DNA of 8,524 nt from Pseudomonadota bacterium (GTDB taxonomy: Bacteria > Pseudomonadota > Alphaproteobacteria > Rhizobiales > Beijerinckiaceae). A program made the translations under genes and the position numbers. The stretch spans positions 1-8,524 of the forward strand of contig JAEWKL010000350.1 of NCBI GenBank assembly GCA_023386115.1. Direction: 5' to 3'. The first letter of the stretch is position 1, and every line of letters starts with the position of its first letter. Positions 1-6,059 of the stretch are shown piece by piece. The notes beneath the pieces are model-generated. The model saw nothing but the letters and a program-made list of their open reading frames with translations, did no database searches and was not told the origin of the DNA.

Positions 1-942
1 CTCCACCACCAGGCGCCGCTCGCGCCAGACCACGAACACCCCGGCCGCCGCCACGATGCCGCCGCCCACCGCGATCGAGGCGGTGGGGAGTTGGCCGAAC
101 ACGAACCAGCCGATCAGCACCGACCACAGCATGGTGGTGTACTCGAAGGGCGCGACCAGCGAGGCGTCGCCGTGACGGTAGCTCTCGGTGAGCAGGATCT
201 GGCCGATGCCGCCGAGGACGCCGACGATCACGAACAGCACCAGGTCCGACCAGCCGGGCATCCGCCAGCCCAGCACCAGGGTCGAGAGGCCTAGCAGCGA
301 GGTGAACAGGAAGAAGTACAGCACGATAGCGCCGGTGCGCTCGGTGCCGGTGAGCTTGCGCACCTGGATCGTCGCCGCCGCCGAGCAGCCCGCCGCCAGG
401 ATCGCGAACAGCGCGCCGGTCGCCCCGCCGCCCCCGGCCCCGCCGAATTCGAGATGCGGGGCCAGCGTGATCAGCACGCCGAGGAAGCCGACGGACACGC
501 CGGCCCACCGATAGACCTGGACGCGCTCGCGCAGTACGATCGCGGCCAGCACCACCACGAGGAGCGGCGAGGCGTAGCCGATCGCCACCGCGTCGGAGAG
601 CGGCAGGAAGGAGAGTCCGGCGAAGCCCGCGAACATGCCGCAGGCGCCGATGATGCTGCGCAGCACGTGGCCCCTGAGGTTCCGGGTCGCCACCGCCTCC
701 CGCACGCTGCCCTGCCAGCGCAGCCAGAGAAGCAGCGGCGCGATCGCGATGAAGGAGCGGAAGAACACGATCTCGCCGGTCGGGAACCGGTCGGCCAGCG
801 TCTTGACCCCGGCGGACATCAGCGTGAAGGCGAGCGCCGAGAGAACCTTGAGCCCGATGCCGAGATAGGGCCGGGCGGCCGCGCGCCCCGACGCGCCAGA
901 TCCGGTGACCGACCGGCCGGGGACGACGAGGGGGGCTGCCAT
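1..942 (-). CDS. EamA/DMT-family inner-membrane transporter (3' end cut by window edge)
   Basis: The minus-strand frame from the ATG at 942 stays open for 314 codons to base 1, so the C-terminus lies outside the window; family proteins are about 300 residues, so little is missing. The protein is very hydrophobic, with about ten predicted membrane segments in two EamA repeats. The first begins near residue 27 (GIGLKVLSALAFTLMSAGVK) and ends near GVSVGFLGVLITLAP. The second starts near GALFAILAAGCSAAATIQVRK and includes the family-typical stretch ESYRHGDASLVAPFEYT, followed by a last helix before WRERRLVVE. DMT permeases export or import small metabolites such as amino acids or nucleotides; the substrate cannot be read here. 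No strong ribosome site precedes the ATG (AAGAAAAG lies upstream). It is divergent from the plcP-like gene. The family call is firm, the substrate unknown. Confidence 0.9.
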   Translation of the reverse strand, partial: MAAPLVVPGRSVTGSGASGRAAARPYLGIGLKVLSALAFTLMSAGVKTLADRFPTGEIVFFRSFIAIAPLLLWLRWQGSVREAVATRNLRGHVLRSIIGACGMFAGFAGLSFLPLSDAVAIGYASPLLVVVLAAIVLRERVQVYRWAGVSVGFLGVLITLAPHLEFGGAGGGGATGALFAILAAGCSAAATIQVRKLTGTERTGAIVLYFFLFTSLLGLSTLVLGWRMPGWSDLVLFVIVGVLGGIGQILLTESYRHGDASLVAPFEYTTMLWSVLIGWFVFGQLPTASIAVGGGIVAAAGVFVVWRERRLVVE

Positions 943-1144
943 GGGCGGGGCGCTTTTCTTAAGGTCGGGAGAGTGACCGCGGCCGCGGGGACGGGCCAGG
1001 GTTGTTTGTCAGAACCACGAATCGTCACGGCCGCGGTAGAGGCCGGTGCGGGCGCCTGACCTGCGCATTCCGCATGATGGGGATTAAGCCTCCGCAAACG
1101 AATTCGAGTCCCGATCCCCGGCCAAGGTTCCACCGGCGAGGTCC

Positions 1145-1162
1145 ACGTCATCAAAGTGATAC
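1145..1162 (+). promoter_or_regulatory. weak Pho-box-like direct repeat upstream of plcP
   Basis: ACGTCAT, four bases, then GTGATAC. Against the PhoB consensus (two CTGTCAT-like 7-mers spaced by 4) the first half matches 5 of 7 and the second only 3 of 7. It ends 46 bases before the plcP start, a plausible operator position. It is reported because PlcP genes are PhoB-controlled in rhizobia; on sequence alone it is weak and could be chance. Confidence 0.2.
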
Positions 1163-1195
1163 GCGAATAGGGTTTGGCTGGCGCGAGACGCCGCC

Positions 1196-1201
1196 AAGGA
1201 G
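1196..1201 (+). promoter_or_regulatory. Shine-Dalgarno site fixing the plcP GTG start
   Basis: AAGGAG lies seven bases before the GTG at 1209. The reading frame is open further upstream, to at least 1002, but those codons have no good ribosome site and encode a basic, low-complexity sequence unlike the family. This site therefore decides the start. Confidence 0.75.
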
Positions 1202-1208
1202 ATTGCAC

Positions 1209-2108
1209 GTGGCCGAGGACGCCGACGCGCTGCGCGTGCGAACCCTGTTCCTCTCGGATATCCATCTGGGAACCAAGGGCTGCCAGGCCGAGCTGCTGCT
1301 CGACTTCATGCGCGAAGTGGATGCCGACGAGATCTACCTGGTCGGCGACATCGTCGACGGCTGGAAGCTGCGCTCGGGCTGGTACTGGCCGCAGGCGCAT
1401 AACGACGTCGTGCAGAAGCTGCTGCGGAAGGTGCGCAAGGGGTCTCGCCTGGTCTACGTGCCGGGCAACCACGACGAGTTCCTGCGCGACTTCCTCGACA
1501 TGCATTTCGGCGGCATCGAGATCCAGGATCAGGTGCTGCACGAGGCGGCGGACGGCAAGCGCTACCTCGTCATCCACGGCGACCAGTTCGATCTCGTGGT
1601 GCGCCACGCCCGCTGGCTGGCTCTGCTCGGCGACGGCGCCTACACGGCGGCGCTGTTCGTCAATACCCATCTCAACTGGGTGCGCCGGCGCCTCGGCCTG
1701 ACCTACTGGTCGCTGTCGGCCTGGGCCAAGCTGAAGGTGAAGAACGCCGTCAATTTCATCGGCCGGTTCGAGGAATTCCTCATCGCCGAGGCCCGGCGGG
1801 CCGAGGCCGACGGGGTGATCTGCGGTCATATCCATCATGCGGCGAGCCGCATGGTCGGCGACATGCACTACCTCAACACCGGCGACTGGGTGGAATCCTG
1901 CACGGCGGTCGTCGAGCATTACGACGGCACGATGGAGGTGATCCGCTTCGCCGAGTGGAAGCGCGCCCATGCCGAGGCGCCCACGCCGCTCACCTCGCGC
2001 AGCCGCCCGGCCGCTCCCGTCGAGGATCTGGCGCCTGCCGCCCGCGCCGCCCTGCCCTCCGCCCCGGCCCCCGGCGCCACTCCTCACAGCACCCGGGCCG
2101 TCGCGTGA
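1209..2108 (+). CDS. plcP: PlcP-type phospholipase C / metallophosphoesterase (UDP-2,3-diacylglucosamine diphosphatase-like fold)
   Basis: A 299-residue calcineurin-like phosphoesterase. All metal-binding motifs are present in order: SDIHLG (D17, H19), VGDIVDG (D47), PGNHDE (N87, H88), HGD (H123) and CGHIHH (H207, H209). Conserved stretches such as GWYWPQAHNDVVQKLLRK and GLTYWSLSAWAKLKVKNAVN are what I recall from PlcP of Sinorhizobium meliloti. Under phosphate limitation that enzyme cleaves phosphatidylcholine and other phospholipids to diacylglycerol and phospho-headgroup. Automatic pipelines often call such proteins LpxH-like. The last 50 or so residues are an Ala/Pro-rich tail without a recognised domain. 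No signal peptide is seen, so it should act at the cytoplasmic face of the inner membrane. The stop overlaps the next gene by GTGA, implying translational coupling to the glycosyltransferase, and that pairing is the main reason for preferring PlcP over LpxH. The family is certain; the PlcP identity is a strong inference. Confidence 0.82.
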   Translation: MAEDADALRVRTLFLSDIHLGTKGCQAELLLDFMREVDADEIYLVGDIVDGWKLRSGWYWPQAHNDVVQKLLRKVRKGSRLVYVPGNHDEFLRDFLDMHFGGIEIQDQVLHEAADGKRYLVIHGDQFDLVVRHARWLALLGDGAYTAALFVNTHLNWVRRRLGLTYWSLSAWAKLKVKNAVNFIGRFEEFLIAEARRAEADGVICGHIHHAASRMVGDMHYLNTGDWVESCTAVVEHYDGTMEVIRFAEWKRAHAEAPTPLTSRSRPAAPVEDLAPAARAALPSAPAPGATPHSTRAVA

Positions 2109-3208
2109 GGCTCCTCGTCGCGACCGATGCCTGGCACCCGCAGGTCAACGGCGTCGTCCGCTCGCTCGAGCACATGATCGCGGCGGGGCGCCGGCGCGGC
2201 CACGATCCGGTGATGCTGACGCCCCTCGACTTCGCCAGCGTGCCGCTGCCGGGCTATTCCGAGATCCGGCTCTCCCTGGTCACCGCCCGCGGCGTCGCGG
2301 CCCGCTTCCCGGGCCTCGCCCCGACCCACGTCCACATCGCCACCGAGGGGCCGATCGGGCTCGCCACCCGCCGGGTCTGCCTGGCGCAGGGGCGCCCCTT
2401 CACGACCAGCTACCATACCCGCTTCCCCGAATACCTCGCCGCCCGCCTGCCGGTCCCGGAACGCTGGAGCTACGCCTGGCTGCGTCGCTTCCACGGCACC
2501 GCGAGCGGCACGATGGTGAGCACGCCCTCGCTGGAGCGCGACCTCGCGGGGCGCGGTTTCACCCGGCTGATGCGCTGGACCCGTGGCGTCGACACCGACC
2601 TCTTTCGCCCTCGCGACGGCGAGGCGCCGCCCGACGCGCTTGCCGGACTGGCCCGGCCGTTCTTCCTGTTCGTCGGGCGGCTCGCGGTGGAGAAGAACGT
2701 CGAGGCGTTCCTGCGCCTCGACCTGCCCGGCACCAAGCTCGTCGTCGGGGACGGTCCGGACCGGGCGCGGCTCGCCGGCATCGATCCCGGCGCACGCTTC
2801 CTCGGCACCCTGACGGGCGAGGCGCTGGCGCGGGTCTATTCCGCGAGCGACGTCTTCGTCTTCCCGAGCCTGACCGACACCTTCGGCATCGTGCTGCTCG
2901 AGGCGCTGGCGAGCGGCTTGGCCGTCGCGGCCTATCCGGTGACCGGCCCCCTCGACGTGATCGGCGGCACCACGGTCGGAATCCTCGACGCCGATCTCGG
3001 GGCCGCGGCCCGCGCGGCGCTCACCATCCCGCGCGAGGCCTGCCGGGCGGAGGCCCTGCGCTACACCTGGGAGGCGAGCGCCGACCAGTTCTACGGCAAT
3101 ATCGAGGCCGCCCATGCCGAGGGCGCGACGGCGCAGAGGCGCCGGCGGATCGGGTTGCCGCTGCCGGGCGAGGCGCCGGCCTCTTTGCCGCGGGTGGGCG
3201 AGGGGTAG
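2105..3208 (+). CDS. agt: GT4 glycosyltransferase, probable Agt-type diacylglycerol glycosyltransferase
   Basis: A 367-residue GT-B glycosyltransferase of family GT4. The GTG start overlaps the plcP stop (GTGA), and the N-terminus VRLLVATDAWHPQVNGV is the typical first strand and donor/acceptor loop. Further marks are YHTRFPEY, RGVD (160-163), LFVGRLAVEKN (phosphate-binding start of the second Rossmann domain, 188-198), VGDGP (214-218) and PSLTDTFGIVLLEA. The last is the EX7E motif with Asp258 in the first acidic place and Glu266 in the second; this TDTFG variant is common in the family. In Agrobacterium, the glycosyltransferase Agt makes glucosyl and glucuronosyl diacylglycerol under phosphate limitation, and plcP-agt gene pairs are known from several bacteria. 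This protein would use the diacylglycerol PlcP releases. The last 30 or so residues are basic and poorly conserved. The sugar donor cannot be told from sequence, and another GT4 role such as glycan synthesis remains possible. Confidence 0.78.
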   Translation: MRLLVATDAWHPQVNGVVRSLEHMIAAGRRRGHDPVMLTPLDFASVPLPGYSEIRLSLVTARGVAARFPGLAPTHVHIATEGPIGLATRRVCLAQGRPFTTSYHTRFPEYLAARLPVPERWSYAWLRRFHGTASGTMVSTPSLERDLAGRGFTRLMRWTRGVDTDLFRPRDGEAPPDALAGLARPFFLFVGRLAVEKNVEAFLRLDLPGTKLVVGDGPDRARLAGIDPGARFLGTLTGEALARVYSASDVFVFPSLTDTFGIVLLEALASGLAVAAYPVTGPLDVIGGTTVGILDADLGAAARAALTIPREACRAEALRYTWEASADQFYGNIEAAHAEGATAQRRRRIGLPLPGEAPASLPRVGEG

Positions 3209-3273
3209 GGTTACCGACATCCGTTCCGTCCACGCATCGCCCACACGGCGGTGATCAGTGCGCGCCGACCTGA

Positions 3274-3873
3274 TTACACGATGAGCACGACGAGATGCCC
3301 CTTCAGTGGCTCTTCGTTGCCGTGGAAGCTGGCAATCATGGCGGACAGGAACGCGTCAGGATCAAGCCTCTCGAGGTTGAGAGGATGCCCAGCATGAGCC
3401 GCGAGCAGAGCGACAAACGCCAGCTGCGCATGACCGTTTCCGTGACGGAATGCATGGACGGCATTCAGGTCGTCAAGGAATCGGGCCGTGCCGGCTGCAA
3501 ATCCAACCCGGTCTTGTCGATATAGCACTTTGCGTTATCGAAAATCTTCGAACGTGCGGCGAAATTCGACGCCGATGCGTTCCGGGTAGCAGAATACGCT
3601 ATCACCCTTGGAGAAGCGCACGGTGCGCAGCCGTCCCGCCCACGGGTAGACATCTTGGAAGATATGATGGTGAACGGCGCAATAACGTCGGACGCTCCAG
3701 CGTCCACCCGGCATCGCTTCCTGGAAGCGGCGTGCGGTCGCAATCGCCTCGAATCGATCCAGCTCGGCTTGTGTGGTCAGACCGGGAATATTTTTCAGAA
3801 CATTCGAGTTGGAGTAACAGTAAGGGTCGGCAACAGCCTCGTATATCGTATGGTCAAGCCAGCCTGCGTCCAT
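3274..3873 (-). pseudogene. Fic-domain toxin (VbhT-like), broken by an in-frame stop
   Basis: Codons 1-112 read as the N-terminal half of a Fic protein: DPYCYSNSNVLKNIPGL, then HHHIFQDVYPWAGRLRTVRFSKGDSVFC, the family's flap region. Codon 113 is TAA (3537-3535). Without any frame change the reading continues as RKVLYRQDRVGFAAG and FLDDLNAVHAFRHGNGHAQ, the Fic active-site helix, and on to a natural end at 3274, in total about the usual 200 residues. One base change (to GAA or CAA) would restore the gene. The core motif HPFx[D/E]GNGRxxR reads HAFRHGNGHAQL: catalytic His140 and the Gly-Asn-Gly remain, but the metal-binding acid is His144, the Arg is His148 and the last Arg is Leu151. Intact Fic proteins transfer AMP from ATP to target proteins; this one should not. 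Translation could restart at GTG 3528 and give 84 residues. The start overlaps the antitoxin by 20 bases. Some 60-base rows here are only 47-53% GC, against 68% in a sampled row of agt. Confidence 0.85.
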
Positions 3874-4060
3874 ACTTCTCGGAGATGAAGTGCGTGCTTT
3901 CCTCGGAACTCATACTGTGCCGCTCGAATGCAGACAGGTCGCGTCTCATCTCCTCGGTGAGCCGAATCCCTTCAACGGCGCCGATCTTCTCGAACGCGCT
4001 CAGCCCGAGGACGAGCCCAGTGGGTCGCGTTCTTGCCTTGTCGGTGCGCGCTTTGCTCAT
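3854..4060 (-). CDS. VbhA-like antitoxin of a Fic toxin-antitoxin pair
   Basis: A 68-residue protein directly upstream of, and overlapping by 20 bases, the Fic toxin, the usual antitoxin-first order. Its middle, AFEKIGAVEGIRLTEEM, matches the inhibitory helix of VbhA-type antitoxins, in which a Glu of the motif [S/T]xxxE[G/N] reaches into the Fic ATP pocket and blocks AMP transfer. Here Glu-Gly is present, but the Ser/Thr place four residues before the Glu is Ile. A second helical stretch, SAFERHSMSSEESTHFISEKYG, fits the rest of the family fold. The N-terminus is basic (MSKARTDKARTR). The ATG has no visible Shine-Dalgarno sequence and is abutted by an inverted repeat. The gene is intact while its toxin is broken. 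The family is inferred from motif and context; without the toxin next door I would not be confident. Confidence 0.72.
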   Translation of the reverse strand: MSKARTDKARTRPTGLVLGLSAFEKIGAVEGIRLTEEMRRDLSAFERHSMSSEESTHFISEKYGRRLA

Positions 4061-4120
4061 GCCGGCAGGTTAGCATGATCGGCGGCCTATGCCACCCAGC
4101 GCCGGCCGATCACTGCCGGC
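4061..4120. repeat. nested inverted repeat between the MFS gene and the antitoxin start
   Basis: The outer arms GCCGGCA (4061-4067) and TGCCGGC (4114-4120) are perfect complements. Inside them TGATCGGC (4076-4083) and GCCGATCA (4105-4112) are also perfect complements, followed by GGC/GCC across a one-base bulge. The unpaired pieces between the arms are eight bases on one side and one on the other. The structure fills most of the 68-base gap, begins right at the antitoxin ATG and stops eight bases short of the MFS stop codon. It could be a bulged hairpin ending the MFS transcript or an operator for the toxin-antitoxin pair. There is no T-run after it. Confidence 0.55.
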
Positions 4121-4128
4121 TCGCGGCC

Positions 4129-5319
4129 TCAGCCGGGCACCGGCACTCCGACATCGCGGCGACGATGAAGCATGCGCAGGCTGAACAGGAGGCCGAACGC
4201 CACCACCGAGATCGCCAGGGCCAGCCACAGGGCGGCATGGGGACCGGCCCGCGTCACGATGCTGGTGAAGACCGGCGGCGCGGCGGCGAAGGAGAGGTTG
4301 AGCGGCACCGCCAGGCGCGCCGAGGCGCGCGCATAGGCGTCGGCAGGGAAGATCTGCAACGGGAGCGTGGCTCGGGTGATGGCACCGACGCCGCTGGCGA
4401 CGCCGTAGAGCGTGGCGAAGAGCATGACGCCGGCGAAGGTGCTGGTCATCAACAGCGCGACGAAGCTCAGCGGGAACAGCGCATAGGCGGCGAGGCCGAG
4501 GACGAAGCCCGACCAGCGCCGGCCGCCGAGGACATCGACCATGCGCCCCGCCCGTTGGGCGATGCCGATGAAGGAGGCCGCCGCCAACGCACTGGCATGG
4601 TCGAGACCCGCGGCCTCGAACAGGATGATGAAGGTGAGGGCGAAGCCCCAGGTGAAGAAGCCGTTCGCTGCGAAGCTCAGGGCGAGCAGCGTGAAGCGCG
4701 CCCGGTCGATGCGGATGGGCGCAGCGGTCTCCGCCGCGGATGGTCTCACGGCCCGCCGCGCCAGCGCCGCCCCATGCAGCGGCACGCAGACGAGCAGCAT
4801 TAGGACCGCGTAGGCCAGCGTCGTCGCGCGCCAGCCCCATTGGGCCTGCAGGAGCCCCGAGAGCGGCCAGACGATCGTCGAGGTCAGCCCGCCGGCCAGG
4901 ACCAGCACGCCGAGCGCCTGGCGCGCGGTCGGGCCGGCGATCTCGGTCACGGCGATCTGCGCCGGCGTGGTCAGCATCCCGGCGCCCGCCAGCCCGATGA
5001 CGACCCACGACACGACGTAGGGAACCGGGCCGTCGGCCAACCCCAGGATCAGCAGGCCGGCCGCGCCCAGGCACGACCCTGCGATCATGACCGGGCGCGC
5101 GCCGTGGCGCTCGAAGACGCCGCTCAAGGGCCAGGTCGCCACGGCCATGACGACGAGCATGATCGTCGGCCCGGCCATCACGGCCGGCAAGGCCATGCCC
5201 AGCTCGCCGGCCATGGTCGGTCCCGTGACGGCGGGAAGCCAGAACGTGGCGCCCCAGCCGATGATCTGGGTCACGCAGAGAGCGGCGACGGCGCGGACCG
5301 TCCGTGACGGAATGAGCAT
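4129..5319 (-). CDS. MFS permease, 12 membrane segments
   Basis: A 396-residue major facilitator protein with about twelve hydrophobic helices. The first begins near residue 9 (RAVAALCVTQIIGWGATFWLP). The loop between helices 2 and 3 carries GVFERHGARPVM, a form of the MFS signature GxxxDRxGxR. Helix 5 has the Gly/Pro-rich stretch near WPLSGLLQAQWGWR. A longer, Arg-rich cytoplasmic loop (ALARRAVRPSAAETAAPIRIDRAR) splits the two six-helix halves. The C-terminus ends in a short basic tail, MLHRRRDVGVPVPG. Such carriers move small solutes by proton symport or antiport; the closest general annotation would be an uncharacterised MFS transporter, and no substrate can be assigned. The ATG lacks a clear ribosome site, so the start could be off by a few codons. 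Its stop is 68 bases before the antitoxin, on the same strand. Confidence 0.88.
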   Translation of the reverse strand: MLIPSRTVRAVAALCVTQIIGWGATFWLPAVTGPTMAGELGMALPAVMAGPTIMLVVMAVATWPLSGVFERHGARPVMIAGSCLGAAGLLILGLADGPVPYVVSWVVIGLAGAGMLTTPAQIAVTEIAGPTARQALGVLVLAGGLTSTIVWPLSGLLQAQWGWRATTLAYAVLMLLVCVPLHGAALARRAVRPSAAETAAPIRIDRARFTLLALSFAANGFFTWGFALTFIILFEAAGLDHASALAAASFIGIAQRAGRMVDVLGGRRWSGFVLGLAAYALFPLSFVALLMTSTFAGVMLFATLYGVASGVGAITRATLPLQIFPADAYARASARLAVPLNLSFAAAPPVFTSIVTRAGPHAALWLALAISVVAFGLLFSLRMLHRRRDVGVPVPG

Positions 5320-5419
5320 CGGAGGGCGATGGTCTGACGGGGGATGGCCGGCATGGTGCGGCGCGGCGGTTCAAGGGTCGAGTCGAATCGGCGAGCAGGC
5401 CCGGGGCGGCGCCCGCGCC

Positions 5420-5863
5420 TCATGCGAACAGATCCACCACCGTGAACCCTCTCCCCGCCAGCCGTTCGCTCAGGACCCGCCGGTGGCAGCGCTCCGGGTC
5501 GCGCTCGAAGCAGAGCAGGCAGGTCGGCCCGACGGCGGCCAAAGCCGCCAGCTCGTCGAGGGCGGCCACGCCCGCTTCGGTGTCGAGCACCTCGTCGCAG
5601 TAGATCCGCCGCATCAGCCCGGCATCGTGCGCGCGGGCCGCCTCGCGGCCGGCCTTCGGCGTGCCGAGGCTGCGCAGATGCGCGTAACCGATCCCAGCCT
5701 CGGCGAGACCGGCCGCCAGCGCGCTCTTCGAGAAGCCGCGCTTGCGCGACAGGGCCACCGCCCGCACATCGGCCAGGGTCGCCACGCCGGCATCGCGCAA
5801 GGCGGCGGTGAAGCGCTCCGAATCGGCGCCTTCATACCCGATGGTAAACAGAACCTTGGCCAT
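5420..5863 (-). CDS. DUF488 family protein
   Basis: A 147-residue cytosolic protein. The family signs are the N-terminal strand FTIGYEG (residues 5-11), LADVRAVALSRKRGFSK (about 31-47), YAHLRSLGTP, and the C-terminal motif LLCFERDPERCHRRVL, with two Cys and a His-Arg that are the hallmark of DUF488. The function is unknown; the conserved Cys/His set hints at a catalytic or nucleic-acid role, but that is speculation. I start at ATG 5863 (MAKVLFTIGYEG), where the family begins and where CGGAGA directly precedes the ATG. An upstream in-frame ATG at 5920 would add 19 basic, non-conserved residues. The gene is divergent from the lysozyme and separated from the MFS gene by 100 bases on the same strand, with which it may or may not share a transcript. 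Confidence 0.88.
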   Translation of the reverse strand: MAKVLFTIGYEGADSERFTAALRDAGVATLADVRAVALSRKRGFSKSALAAGLAEAGIGYAHLRSLGTPKAGREAARAHDAGLMRRIYCDEVLDTEAGVAALDELAALAAVGPTCLLCFERDPERCHRRVLSERLAGRGFTVVDLFA

Positions 5864-6059
5864 TCTCCGCCCCGGCAAACATCTTTTCCGTCCGGGGCTT
5901 ATGCCCGATGGACGAGGCACGGGCGAGCCTCGGGGCGGTCCTACGTGGCTTATTGGACACGCGTTTCGAGATTCCGTTCAGATCCCGTCAAGCTTCCATT
6001 AACCGGCCCCACCGCATCGAATAGCCATAGTGTTCCGCGTCAAGTCAGGTCGCGCCCCG

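Noticed and set aside
977..988. 12-base palindrome CCGCGGCCGCGG
   Set aside because: Likely in 70% GC DNA, and no second copy or link to a gene start.
1006..1028. TTGTCAG and TCGTCAC as an alternative Pho box
   Set aside because: The two halves start 16 bases apart, not 11, and the site is about 180 bases before plcP.
1002..1208. Upstream extension of plcP in the same frame
   Set aside because: No ribosome site, basic low-complexity residues, and a good AAGGAG-N7-GTG marks the start at 1209.
819..2087. Minus-strand open frame of 422 codons opposite plcP
   Set aside because: Low-complexity translation opposite a fully conserved metallophosphoesterase; also overlaps the DMT gene in another frame.
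3450..4073. Plus-strand 207-codon open frame opposite the Fic locus
   Set aside because: No recognisable domain; the minus strand reads as Fic toxin and antitoxin with the expected overlap.
5371..5392. GGTTCAAGGGTCGAGTCGAATC, resembling a tRNA T-loop
   Set aside because: No T-stem, anticodon arm or acceptor stem can be drawn around it.
5999..6004. TTAACC, like a CtrA half-site, in the DUF488-lysozyme spacer
   Set aside because: No second half-site at the required spacing; a six-base match is expected by chance.
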